From NCBI GenBank assembly GCA_025330725.1, contig JAIWND010000004.1, positions 1,178,001 through 1,242,000 of the forward strand: DNA of 64,000 nucleotides, given 5' to 3'. Source of the stretch: Chlamydoabsidia padenii (Eukaryota; Mucoromycota; Mucoromycetes; Mucorales; Cunninghamellaceae). The translations under genes were made by a program, and so were the position numbers. The notes under the pieces were generated by a model. The model worked only from the letters and a program-made list of their open reading frames with translations, was not told the origin of the DNA and did no database searches. This document shows positions 11,000-25,048 of this stretch, piece after piece. Position 1 is the stretch's first letter. Each line of letters opens with the position of its first letter.

Positions 11000-13722
11000 T
11001 TAAGAGGTATCCGAGGCGACCTTGGCTAATCTTTGAGCAAGAGCCGATTTGAATTCATCATTGTTGGTGGTAGAAGGGTTGTGTGGTCTTGTGATGTTTG
11101 GTGGTCGAGGAGGCACGATGGGAGCTGTAGTAAGTGAGGATATTGATAATGGTGATGATGTTGTTGGAGAAGGTTGGGATGACAGACCCGTCGGATCATG
11201 TATAGTCGATGGTCGTGTTTGATCGACACTTTTCCTAAACGACCAAAAGTTGTTACTGCTGCTGTTGCCACTGCTTGCCCCACTGCCAGATTTGTCCTCC
11301 GATGCACGATACTGTTGTTCATCATCTACACTGGTAGGGCGACTGGCACCACTACTGTTACTTGTGTTGAGTGATATGTTACTGTTACGCATCATGGATG
11401 AGTTGCTGAGGATAGATGAGGTGGTTTGACCACCACTGCTTCGATGTCCGTTCATAGTATTGTTGCTGCATGATTTTTGTCGAGGAGGTTCACGCAAGTT
11501 GCTGAGCTGATCCACAGTATCTTGATTCACCCAATGCCGCATTAAAAGGTATTGAGTCACCATTTCTTGTTGTTCTTCCATGTTGCTGCCGTCTTCAGAA
11601 TCATCGCCGCCACCGCCGTCATCGTCATCGTCTCCACTTGTGATACTGGTTCCCGTGCTATCCCTTCCTGCCACGTTGCTGCTTCCAAACCCAAAGAGCC
11701 CATTGCTGCTGATTCGTCCAATACCTGAAGCCCCACGATGTAAAGCATTAGACAGAGAAGGCCTAAAATGGTGTTTTTGGTGTGCTTTGTTGTAGGTCCC
11801 AGGTAGACATGTTGGATATTTCGGTCCTTGTTGGAATCGGCGCATCATGTCAAGGATTTCGCGAATTCTCGGTTCGTTTTCGGCAGTCATGGTTGCATTG
11901 TTGGATGATTTAAAAGCGGCCAGTAGATAAGTAATGTCGTGAATAATAGTGCCCAAAAAAGGGACAGTTGGCTTTGTATAATGTTCAGCACGGATTTGAG
12001 CCACAGACTTGCCATTGACTACGGTTGTGTTGACCATCCCCATGTGTTCCCGATATCGACCATAGTTGTCGGCCTCTGACATGAGTTCGCTGAGACTGTC
12101 AAGTTTAGTCATGCTTTTCTTTGGTATATAAGCCCAAGTTCGTCGCAGTCGTTCCACCGGAGGAGTACCCAAGGCTGACACAATGGCTTTCAAAGTCTGA
12201 TAATTGTTCAGTTCCAAGCACCGAGAGGCCACTTTGATCCAATAATGTATGAGTTGAGCACGAGCCGAAGCTTCTTGAGGAAACAAGATGGAGTGTTCGA
12301 TGAATCTTGTAAAATAGTTGAAAAAGTCGGTAGAAGCCACAATCCGAGGGTGAGGGTGCTTAGCCGAGTGAGACATGAGAGCAGAAGTTGGAATGGCGTT
12401 GAATATGGCTGCTTCAATGAGAGTGATCTGATAAGCAGAGACATGAGCCTTGAAGTGCATAATAGTTGGAATAGTGGATGCATTCATGTAGATGGTACGG
12501 ACCCTGTTCAAGACTTGTTTGGTGTCGGCAACCTGACGAGAGTATTGAAGAATCCTGTGGTTGATATCGTCTTCAGTCATTGGATCCAGTACATTATGAT
12601 CACCTAATAATTGCTGTTTCCGTGCTTTAGTCGTCTTTAGTGTTATTTCCAGATCGTCGAGTTTTGCTTGTAATATTCGATGAGTGGTGAGTAAAGGTGG
12701 GGCAGGAATCAAGGGGACATGATCAGATGATGTTTGACCAGAGATTGAAGAGTTGAGACCATCGACGATTGTTTGTGCTGGTACAAGATGAGTTGGATCC
12801 ACTTCACCTTCAGATACAATAGACGAGTCATCAGAAGGTACTCGTATTTCCGTAAATGGTCGATGTTTTTGTAAATGTCGATTATCAGGAGAAGGTACAC
12901 TATAAGGTCTTGATGATCCAGCTGTGTTGGGTGTAGGTGGCTTTGGTCTGATGATAGGATCCGTACTAGTGGTAGAGTGTATTTGTGGTTTATAATGTTG
13001 CTGTTGTTGTTCAGAAGATTTGTCTAATAATGGATAAAATATGAATTACAAGTTAGTAAAAACACGTGCACTAACAAATTGGCTAGATAATCAAGAAGGG
13101 TTCTTTGTCTTCTGACATTTAAGTTTACTTACCCTGCAAATAATCATCATTGGTAGGAGAAGATGGCCTTGATAGAGCATTCCTAGTAGGTTTCGGTGGT
13201 AAATTTGGCTTGTTATGAATCCGAGTTGGTTTTGGTGGTAATGGTGGTTTTGGGAATTTTACTGAATCACCCGTATGCTGAGCTGGTATTCTTGTCGGTG
13301 CTCCCGGTGAGTGGGTTTCGATAATGTGTTCCATGTGTGACAAAGAGATGCGTAGTGCTGATATCAATGAAGCATATTGTTTTGGTTGTGATATAATGGC
13401 TATTGATCAAATAGTAAAGGTATCGTTTTAGTTTGTTACTGTATTTTAGTCCTTTCTCCCTCCCTTCCCCCCTCCAAAGTCTACTTACATGATTGTATAA
13501 ACTTGATTTCCTTTAGGAAGGACAAGGAATCTTGAGACAAAGAGATGTAAGCCATATATGCATCCTATAACAACAACAACAACAACAGTATTAAAAAAAA
13601 AAAACATGTAAGGAAAATAAAAAAAAAAACAGGTATTTCTTTTAGTATCAAATAAGTACCTTTATTTGTCCATTCTCTTCCAGTTGGTGAGCATGTGAGA
13701 GAGAAGACTGGACTTCTTCCAT
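11000..13722 (-). CDS. Ras guanine-nucleotide exchange factor (CDC25-homology domain)
   Basis: Four exons: 13660-13722, 13489-13564, 13133-13399 and 11000-13023, giving 809 residues. The N-terminal about 45 residues form a helical hairpin resembling MIT-type modules (QLEENGQIKDAYMAYISLSQ). A proline-rich stretch with two LPPKPTR repeats, a typical SH3 ligand, follows near residues 80-110. Residues about 325-555 hold the RasGEF fold: QITLIEAAIFNAIPTSALMS, then FTRFIEHSILFPQEASARAQ, HYWIKVASRCLELNNYQTLK and SALGTPPVERLRRTW. The C-terminal third is Ser/Asn/Gly-rich and probably disordered. It should load GTP onto a Ras-family GTPase in polarity, morphogenesis or nutrient signalling; the target cannot be told. 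The element GCGGGATTT lies 196 bp upstream. Confidence 0.92.
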
Positions 13723-14293
13723 GATAAGAAGTAGTAGTAATAAGGGGAATCAAAGAGTGGTAATGTAACAGAATAGATAAGAAGAATGTATGTTTGTGTA
13801 AAAGGGAGAAGTACGAAAAGATGGATAAACAAAAGAAAAAGAAGAAAGAAAAAGAGAAAAAGACAGATGGGGTTCGGGATATAAATCAAAAAAAAAAAAA
13901 AAAAAAAAAAAGAAGAAGCGGGATTTCCTTGACCTCTGCCAAGCAATCGGCCCGGCCTATGACGGTGGATTTGCACTAGAGACATAAAAGGAATCTGGAA
14001 CAATAAAGGAATACAAATTATGCATCAACTATAATATGACTTTAGCTTTTCCCTTCATTAAAGGCCCATTCTTTTTTTTCCAAACAGTAGGACTACCAAA
14101 TTGGGAGTTCCAACTCCGCATTAAACCATCAAATGCAAAACAAAAGAGTATCAACATCAATTCACCCTTTTTATTTATTTATTCATGTATTTTATATATG
14201 ATAATGGAGGAGAAGGGGATGCTAATAATATAAGTACTAAGGGACAAATGGTGTCAATTTATAAAGGGGAATGAATATACAATAAGACTATAT
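13723..14293. other. RasGEF promoter side and downstream region of the SFP1-type gene
   Basis: Purine-rich on the + strand with a run of about 22 A near 13889-13910, then the element GCGGGATTTCC at 13918-13928. From 14000 to 14293 I see nothing beyond the probable 3' flank of the next gene. Confidence 0.5.
13918..13928 (+). promoter_or_regulatory. GCGGGATTT-type element upstream of RasGEF
   Basis: GCGGGATTTCC matches the first nine bases of the recurrent 12-mer and lies 196 bp upstream of the RasGEF start codon. Role inferred from recurrence in this window. Confidence 0.45.
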
Positions 14294-15418
14294 TTACAAG
14301 AATGTTTGAGGGTGGTGAGATTGAGGATGGGGTAAAGATTGCTGTTGTTGTTGATGTGAGAGTTGAAGAAGTTGAGAAGGTCGTTGTATTGGTTCAGTTT
14401 GTTGTTGTTGATGCTGCTGCTGTATTGATGATTGTTGTTGTTGTGAGTGGGGATGTAAAAGATGATAAGGTGTATGCTGTAATGGATCAGTCTGTGTTTG
14501 TTGTTGCCAAGGTGAGGCCATCCAAGGTGGTAAAGCAGTTTGCATTTTCTTGATATGAGAGTGTTCGATGTGGTATTTGAGTCCATTCATATTCTTGTAT
14601 CGTTTCCTACAACCCATTACACTGCATTGATATGGTTTTTGAAGTGCATCGGCTTCGTTATCAGAGTCAGTTGATTCACAATGTCCATGCATACGATGAT
14701 ATTTTAATCCATTCGGGTTCTTGTAAGCCTTGTCGCATCCTGGTACATCACATCGATAAGGTTTATCTGCATCTAATTTCACATATACAAAAAAAAAAAA
14801 AAAAAGCTGGATGAGTAATCATCTTAATTAATCAGATGAGAGTGATTCTTTACCTGGATGTATTAACCCGGGAGCACCAAAGTGGTAATCCATGCCCATT
14901 ACACCACCATTATTACTGTTACCAATAGCACCCACCAATGTGGTATTACCAAACCCTCCTTCATGTTCCAAAGCAGACATATCTTGACTTGATAATAAGA
15001 TGGGCAGATTTCCATTCGTATCGTCTTGGTCTTCTTCCATTTCTTCGTCTTCGTCTTCGTCGTCAAGGCCTTTGGACTGATTGGCTTCGTCAGTTGAGTG
15101 TACCTCCACATGTTGTTCTTCGTAATGTTGTAGTAGCTCGTGAAGATCGGCGATAGGTTGGTTGCAACATACAAGGTCTTGACAAAACTGGGACTCCAAT
15201 TCACGTTGGTGTACATAGCTATCCCGATGACGCAGAGCAAATGGTGAGGGTGTGGCAAAGGAGGAAGGGGAGGAAGCAAGCATATTAAGTGTGGGTGAGC
15301 TATATATAAAAAAGGATCATCATATTAGTTTATTTCTGTTTTTCTTGTTATAAATAAAAAAGTCAACTTACAATGACATCATATTAAAGATGGAGTTTTT
15401 ACGATGTGGAGAAGTCAT
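14294..15418 (-). CDS. SFP1: SFP1/JAZF1-type C2H2 zinc-finger transcription factor
   Basis: Three exons: 15372-15418, 14854-15299 and 14294-14772. An atypical first finger lies near residues 60-80 (FCQDLVCC then LHELLQHYEEQH). After an acidic stretch come two split fingers: KPYRCDVPGCDKAYKNPNGL then KYHRMHGH, and KPYQCSVMGCRKRYKNMNGL then KYHIEHSH. The YKNxNGLKYH signature is diagnostic of yeast Sfp1 and animal JAZF1. The C-terminus is Gln/His-rich. In yeast, Sfp1 activates ribosome-biogenesis and ribosomal-protein genes under TOR control; the same job here is inferred. GGCGGGTTTTGAAA lies about 155 bp upstream. Its intergenic region is shared, head to head, with HSP60. Confidence 0.92.
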
Positions 15419-18060
<2,642 letters not shown>

Positions 18061-19177
18061 AAAGACCAACCCAAAGTGATGAAAACAAAGCATGGAAGAA
18101 TTGGATGATGTGTAAGTAAGGGGGAAAAAAGTTAACTAGTATAAAGATGATTATGACTAATGATTCTTTTTTTACTACAGAACCCTGATGCCAGTCTCTC
18201 ACTTAGATTATAGTTATTGTTTTCTCCATACACATTTTATAGTACATTCCCTCATTATATAATACATCAATAAATAAATAAAACCCCTTCTTCCAAAATA
18301 CCAATGCAAAATTGAAATCCCGACACAGGTCTTTTTTTTTTGTTTGTTTGTTTGTTTGTCTATAGGTAATAATGGATTACAATTCGGTCCCATATATCAG
18401 TTGGGTTTGGATTATATGACACAGTGTTGATTAGAAGAAAAAGGATCAACATGCTGATTAAGGTACATTACTTTCCTACTTAGATTAAAGTTGCAGGAAT
18501 ATGGGGCATAACAGGGTATAAACTTTCTTTACTTTTGATAGGGTTAACCTTAATGGAAAGGAAGACATCCAAAAAGCAAAAAAAAGAAAAGATGAGCCAT
18601 GTTAAAGAGAGGGGATATGTGCACCTCATTTGATCTGAGCACAGGTGGTACCATGATGAACGGGCCCATAAGTGTATCTAGTTAATAAAAATCTAAGGTC
18701 GGTCCAACGTTCTCATGTTACTCAAGTACAGAGAGCGGGTGTTTATACTTTATATACCCCATCATCATCATCATCATCTATACCGTAAGGAAGGGAGTTC
18801 ATCTGACAGTTATGACAAAGAAAATCAGATGAATCGACCAATCAAATCAAGTCATGTTAATCCAAGATGAGATCCCAGCGCTTGGGAAGGGTCGCGGAAT
18901 TTGTTGAGTAAACGGCCGATTCAGGAAACTAGTATCCAAAAAGGGTTCGGTATTCAAATCCCGCTCTCGCTCGCTCTCTTTCCTTTACTTTATTTTTATT
19001 TTTTCTTCTTCTTGCTACATTATCTTTTTTTTTTTTCCCTTCTTCTTCTTCTCCTCCCCCCCCTCCTCATTCTACTTGGTTTATCTACATCTAAGTAGTT
19101 AAACCTTTTTACTGTATTATACACAAAAGACTACCTTCCTCCATTCTTTTATATATACAACACCCCCTCCCACCATC
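18061..19177. other. Intergenic region between HSP60 and the WOPR gene
   Basis: Holds the HSP60 3' flank and the WOPR promoter. A perfect copy of the recurrent element is at 18953-18964 and a weaker GCGGAATTTG near 18894-18903. A CT-rich tract precedes the WOPR start, as in many genes here. No coding region is seen. Confidence 0.6.
18953..18964 (-). promoter_or_regulatory. Perfect 12-mer element upstream of the WOPR gene
   Basis: TTCAAATCCCGC, the exact reverse form of GCGGGATTTGAA, 214 bp upstream of the WOPR start codon. Surrounding sequence does not fold as a tRNA, so this is not simply a tRNA T-arm. Confidence 0.55.
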
Positions 19178-20878
19178 ATGCTAGTGACTGAATCGTTTCA
19201 TGGTTTTATTGAAACAACACAAGACGTCCTACTCATCTTTGAAGGTTGTCGCCGTGGACTATTACCAAGAATATGTCGACGATTACAAGAACGGGAAAGG
19301 AAAATGATACGGTCTGGCTCTGTGTTTGTGTTTGACCAACGTGAATCAGGTAACAATAATAATAAAAAGGGCAATAAGGATGACATGAAGGACTAACAAG
19401 GTATATAACTATAACTATATATGGATAGGTATAAAACGATGGACTGATGGTCGTGTATGGAGTCCCTCAAGAATCTTGGGCAACTTTCTCATTTACCGTG
19501 AATTGGATAAACGTACCCCTGGGGATAAAAAGATGTCGATCTCATCAGCATCATCAATTGGATCTATGGATGGACGACGATATAGTTATAGTATGGAAAA
19601 TGTTACAACAGACACACCTTCATCACCAACTACAGCTGGATCTGTAGATCGTAATCGTGATCGGCAATTGGTGGGCAGTCTCTCGGATACTTACAAGTTT
19701 CGTCAGGATGGGTTGATCAAGAAAACCATGTCAATCGTCGTCAATGGTGTATCTCAACATTTAATCTCTTATTATGATCCTCGTGATGTCCTTCAACAGA
19801 AATTGCGTACACCATCTTCAGTACCTGAATTGGCCAGTTTGGAAATCTCCCCTGAACTCTTGGTCAAGCAAAACTTTCGAATTCCTCCAATGGTGGAATC
19901 AACTTTTGATTCTATTTCTACTACTGATGGTGATTCTTTATCTTGTACATTAGGTAACTTTTTTGATTGGTTTACACAATTTATCTCCGGGTATATTTAT
20001 TAACACTCCTATCTTTTCTTCTTCTTCTAGACCGACGTATGCACCCCTTACGTAGTATGTCTTTAGGATCCGTGCGCCCTCCTTTGACCACATCTCATGG
20101 TGTCTATTCTTATCAACAACAACAATTGATGGATTCAGTGAAACAAGAACAACAATCTCCAACCACCTTTGTTCAACAACCACCTTTACCGGTTCCTACC
20201 AGCTTGTATAATACATATTCTGCCGTCCCATCTCCAACCAGTATGTCGTCTTCCCCAAGTACACCAATGCTCTCACCTGCTCGGGCATCATTCCAACATC
20301 AACGACATTTCTCGACTTCTTCGGCTTCTTCACACTCATCATCTATCCCTCGGTATGATCCACGCCATTACAGTACTGATTACTCGACTTTGGCATTAAA
20401 ATCAGATCGTATGCATCAACAACAACAACAACAACATCTAAACCAAATACAACTCATGTCAGATGGTTATGAACAACAACATCAAGATCAACAACATCAG
20501 TCTTATCATCACCATCAGCCTCCACCACAGCAACAACAACAGCCACATCATGCAGCCAATCTTGGTCAATTGTTGAACCCGGTACATCCTCTTCAAGATG
20601 ATTCTGCACAACAACAACAACAACAACATCCAATGTTACAATCTATGCCCTTGTCTCATCCTTCTCATCAACCGTCTGGATCCTTTGGGAATTATGAATC
20701 TGGTTATCACAATAAAGAAGGCTTCCCCATGTCTTCGCAGGAGGGTAGCAGTGGAACTGGCAGTAGTGGATTCATGCCTATGCAGCGTTACCCCATGACT
20801 AATCAACATTCTGCTTCTACAATGGAATCTCTCTATACACAAGATACTTCAGGTGTTGGTTTACATTCGTCCTTTTAA
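19178..20878 (+). CDS. WOPR-family (Gti1/Pac2/Wor1/Ryp1) transcription factor
   Basis: Three exons: 19178-19349, 19429-19953 and 20031-20878, giving 514 residues. The N-terminus is a WOPR domain: ESFHGFIETTQDVLLIFEGC, then RRGLLPRICRRLQERERKMI, RSGSVFVFDQRESG and, across the first splice junction, IKRWTDGRVWSPSRILGNFL with YRELDKR. A linker leads to the second half, TYKFRQDGLIKKTMSIVVNG followed by VSQHLISYYDPRDV. The C-terminal 280 residues are Gln/His/Ser/Pro-rich, a likely activation or phase-separating region. Relatives switch morphology and development in ascomycetes (Candida Wor1, Histoplasma Ryp1) and glucose/sexual control in fission yeast (Gti1, Pac2). Its role in this lineage is not known to me. 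Confidence 0.95.
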
Positions 20879-21159
20879 TGCCCACTTTTTTATGCCTTAC
20901 TACCATAACCCTTTTTGTTTTTAATTCTCCGGGTCTTATTATACACATACATTATCTCTCTTTCCCTAACCCCATATGTAATCTTAATAAAAACCATGTT
21001 TTACTGAACAAATCGTCATCTTTGACAGGTCTCTTACATTTATACTTAGTTTTTGGGATATTTTTAATCCCCGACTTTTTTTTTTTTTTTTATAACTCCC
21101 CGTCCCCCTTTTTTTTTTTTCCTTCTCTTTTTCTTTTCTCCTCTCACTTTTATATCACC

Positions 21160-21344
21160 ATGGGGCACAATGATACCTGGTTTATTGGACTCAAATTGTT
21201 ATCTGTGTTTGGTATTGGTTGTATTGGTTCTTCCTTAATCTACCTCCCGACATTCTTTAAAAGTGTACTGAATCTAAGTACTGATAAGATTGGATTCCTA
21301 TACTCTATTAGTAAGTACTAGTTAACATGAACTGACCTTTGACC

Positions 21345-21400
<56 letters not shown>

Positions 21401-22830
21401 TACTTAGCACCTTTTGTATCATGTATTTCATTTCCCTATTGGACTTCTTATTTGGATCGTACTCAAGCATACAAGCGTACTATGATTGTCAATGCAGCAC
21501 TTTCTATCATGGTAAGGCAAATATATAACATATCTATATTTTGAAACGCATGATGATCGGGATGTTGTGTATAATTTCTCACCATTGATTGATAGTCTAT
21601 TTTGTTTATAGCCTTTGTACCACTATTGACGGATGAAATACAAATGACCATGGTCCTAGTATCACTTGGGTGCTTTGGTTTCAGTTGGTTTGGTTATCCT
21701 GTAGTGGTAGCTGTGGTTGATTCTGGTAAGTCAAGTCTTTTTCATTTGATTTACTTTATCCAACTCTTTTTTACTTGTTGGCGATTCATGTAGTTACCTT
21801 CTTGATCTTGGGTGATTATAAAGAATTGTATGGACAACAAAAGACTGGATGTCCAATTGGGTTTGGTCTCTCAGTATTCTTGACAGGCTTGTTAATGGAA
21901 TGGATTGGTCCTTATGCTTTATTTGCCGTCTATACCTTCTTTGCATCATGCTTTATCATTAATGTGGCACTGTTGGATTTTACACCTCACAAGAAATTGA
22001 TACTAGGTAACGATGACAACACTTATGGATCCATGGATACTGTAGCGATTGAAAACGACGATGATGATGATGATGACACGAAACTCAAACCATTGCCCTC
22101 TATCTGGAGCTTGATGGCCACTCCAGACTCCTGTCAGTTCTTCCTGGTGATGATCATGATGGGGTTCGCAACATCAGTGATGCAGGCCTTTTTGATTTTA
22201 TTCATGCGAAATGACTTGCATGCATCTCCTACCATGGTGGGTTTATTGGGTCCTTTGGGAAGCAGTACCGAAATAGTCTGTTTCTTCTTCTCGAAAAAGG
22301 CAAGTAGCACAAAAAAAAAGAAACTATTGTTTTTTAAAACTATTTCCATAGATCTTTAATCGTCTGGGGCCAGAGAAAATGTTGATGGTGGCTCAATGGA
22401 TCATTATCATACGGTGCTTGATTTATATTTTGGCTCTTGGACTCGAACAACATGGTGCTTGGGTAGCAACTATTGCTCAGTTATTACATGGTAAAGAAGG
22501 GGTGGGAGCTAAAACTAATAAGGGCATGAACTGAATGATTGTATTTTAGGTGCCGGGTATTCGATTACATGGAGTGCTGCTGCTCTGCAATCAGATCGTA
22601 TTGCTCCTCCTCACTTGAAGAATAGTGCACAAGGCTTACTGAATGCTGTCTTTAATGGTTTGGGTGCTGGTCTCGGTGCTCTTCTTGGTGGGGTTATCTA
22701 CAATACCTTGGGTGCGAAAACAATGTGGGTTTTTGTGATAGGTTTAATGTTATGTAGTTTTATTATTTATTCCACTTGTTGGTTCAAAAAACTCTTCCTC
22801 TATTTGTCTCCTTTCTCTAGAATAGATTAG
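21160..22830 (+). CDS. MFS transporter (MFSD6/LacY-like superfamily member)
   Basis: Six exons: 21160-21310, 21408-21511, 21596-21725, 21794-22299, 22352-22490 and 22550-22830, giving 436 residues with about 12 hydrophobic segments. The segment DYKELYGQQKTGCPIGFGLS and later LLHGAGYSITWSAAALQSDR, HLKNSAQGLLNAVFNGLGAG match the MFS_1-like/MFSD6 group, in which the substrate is generally unknown. An acidic loop (DDDDDDD near 22057) separates the two six-helix halves. Intron 1 contains a 51-T run just before its acceptor. The fourth intron (22300-22351) uses a GC donor (AAG then GCAAGT) with a normal AG; the protein stays in frame only if it is spliced. The start ATG sits after a long pyrimidine tract. 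Confidence 0.85.
21348..21398. repeat. 51-nt T homopolymer
   Basis: Uninterrupted T run inside the first intron of the MFS gene, directly 5' of the 3' splice site; it would serve as an extreme polypyrimidine tract. Confidence 0.9.
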
Positions 22831-23161
22831 ATTTTATCAACTTGACTTTTATATAAACCAAATAAACCATGTATTCTTTGACTTTACGTATGATGCTTGT
22901 TTGAATGACATGTACTATAAATGGCATCAGCCAAACATATTCATCCTTATCATGCGTTACGACCCACTTGGAATTTTAAAACGGCGATTAAACTATCGAT
23001 GGCGATGACCCTCATTGGCGGAGTTTCTTTCTCTAACACTTTTTTTTCTCACTCGGTTTTTTTTATTTTTCTTTTCCTTCTTTTCCCTTCTCTCCTTCTC
23101 TCTTTATCACTTTTCTTTTCTTTTTTTTTTTTTTTTTTACTCAATACACTACACTTATACA
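22831..23161. other. Promoter region of the 14-3-3 gene
   Basis: Short intergenic region ending in a long CT-rich tract before the 14-3-3 start codon. An ATG at 22921 opens a frame that runs into the pyrimidine tract; it is not supported as a gene. Confidence 0.5.
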
Positions 23162-24553
23162 ATGTCCACTGTAAGTTATACTTTTATACTTGTCATCTTG
23201 ATTCCTTAATGGAAACAAGTATTTTAATACTTGTTTTCCTTTTTTGTGTTTGGGTCTCTTTGAAACGAACATTACGTGGTTTTATCATCCTTTTATTTAC
23301 TCATCTGTTTTTCTTTTTTGAACTTCTTTAATAGGAACGCGAAGATAAGGTATGTTAAAGCCGTGCATGTCACTTTAACCTTGTTGGGTGTGAAACACTC
23401 AAGATGAACCGACCTCTTGTTGCTCACCCTTCTTCATCTCATCTTTTGTTACTTGATAGGTCTACATGGCCAAGATTGCTGAACAAGCTGAACGCTATGA
23501 TGGTAAATAAAAAGAAAGAAAAAAAGAAGAAGAAAGATAAAACATGGAGACTGTCATGATGGCTGTGACAAGTCGTGTGATACTTGATGTGATCTAACTT
23601 TACTTTATTATAGAAATGGTCAACTACATGAAAGATGTAGCCAAGGTAAGATAATCATGAACATCTTAAAGTGATTTAATGATATTGTATACTAATTCTT
23701 TCTGTTTTTAGTTGGGTGTTGATTTGACTGTGGAAGAACGCAACCTGTTATCTGTGGCTTACAAGAATGTGATTGGTGCCCGTCGTGCTTCTTGGAGAAT
23801 CGTGTCCTCTATCGAACAAAAAGAAGAAAGCAAAGGCCATGATGCTCAAGTCACCAAGATCAAGGAATACCGACAAAAGATTGAATTGGAACTATATGAT
23901 GTCTGTAACGATATTTTGGGTTTGTTGACTGATCATTTGATTCCTACCGCTAAGGAAGGTGAGGCCAAGGTCTTCTACTACAAGATGTAAGTTGTAATAA
24001 AAAGGGAATGGTTGGTGTCACTTTACTTTACTAACTCGTTTTATTTATTAATATAATATTATAGGAAGGGTGATTATCATCGTTATGTTGCTGAATACGC
24101 CACTGGTGAAGACCGCAAGGAAGCTGCCACCGCTGCTCATGATGCTTACAAGGCCGCTACTGATGTTGCACAAGTTGATCTCGCCACCACTCATCCTATT
24201 CGCCTGGGTCTTGCCTTGAACTTCTCGGTCTTCTACTATGAAATCTTAAACTCTCCTGATCGTGCTTGCCATTTGGCCAAACAAGCCTTTGATGACGCCA
24301 TTGCTGAATTGGATACTCTTAGTGAAGAATCTTACAAGGACTCTACTCTCATCATGCAACTGTTGAGGGATAACTTGACTTTGTGGACCTCTGATCTTCA
24401 AGAAGGTAAGTCGGGGCAATAGGGGTTTACTCTTTCTGTCCCACCTGGGGGAGGGAGGAGGGGGGGTTATTTTAGTTTGGTGATCTCATTTTGTTTTTAT
24501 ATTTTATAGAAAGCGACAAGGCCGACAAAGCAAAGGATGAAGTAGAACAGTAG
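23162..24553 (+). CDS. BMH1: 14-3-3 protein
   Basis: Seven exons: 23162-23170, 23335-23349, 23460-23502, 23614-23645, 23712-23986, 24065-24405 and 24510-24553. The first four exons are tiny (the first codes only MST). Together they spell the 14-3-3 start [20 protein letters not shown] followed by [13 protein letters not shown]. Later hallmarks include [20 protein letters not shown] (Arg/Lys of the phosphopeptide groove), [15 protein letters not shown], and [20 protein letters not shown]. The C-terminus is the usual acidic/charged tail. It binds phosphoserine/phosphothreonine client motifs as a dimer in signalling, cell-cycle and metabolic control. A dense cluster of introns at the 5' end is a common pattern for highly expressed fungal genes. 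Confidence 0.98.
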
Positions 24554-25048
24554 ATTATACACATTATCACATCACTACCTACCTACCACCCTCCCTTTTT
24601 ATCCCTTTCCCCACCTTTTAGTTTATTATCTTACCTTATGTCATCTTTTTGATATCTCAATAAAACAGTAACTCATCAAACTAAAAACTAATAAACAAGG
24701 GCATCAAAAGGGTGATGTTACAACTGTATCACCTTACTTTTGATAAGCCTACATATATAAAAAAAAAAAAAAAAAAGGATAATTTTTTTTTTACTTGTGT
24801 GACGGGATCTTTATGTGTTTGGGGATAACTATATGTATGCCCAGATGGTTTTACATGGGAAGCTGATTGACTATCTGTGTCTATACTATGGTGACTTACG
24901 GATTGTATGCATGGGTTTGGCGTAGATCTGTATGAAATCGAGGGGTGAGTAAGAGCGGGATTTAAATATTTTCAGGATTGGGTTACTTTTTTTTTTTCCC
25001 TTCACCCTTCTTCTCTTCTTCTATCACTTTTATTTTAATTGATGCAGG
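24554..25048. other. Intergenic region, 14-3-3 3' flank and M28 gene promoter
   Basis: AATAAAA near 24659 is the likely 14-3-3 poly(A) signal. GCGGGATTTAAA at 24955-24966 lies 94 bp before the next start codon, followed by a T/C-rich tract. Confidence 0.55.
24955..24966 (+). promoter_or_regulatory. GCGGGATTTAAA element upstream of the M28 gene
   Basis: One mismatch to the 12-mer GCGGGATTTGAA; 94 bp upstream of the start codon. Role inferred from recurrence. Confidence 0.5.

Noticed and set aside
18940..18970. TTCAAATCCCGC as the T-arm of a tRNA gene
   Set aside because: The 70 bases upstream contain no matching acceptor, D or anticodon stems, and the same holds at 41687 and 54103.
22921..23331. 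136-codon frame before the 14-3-3 start
   Set aside because: Runs through the CT-rich promoter tract and overlaps the first exon and intron of the 14-3-3 gene.
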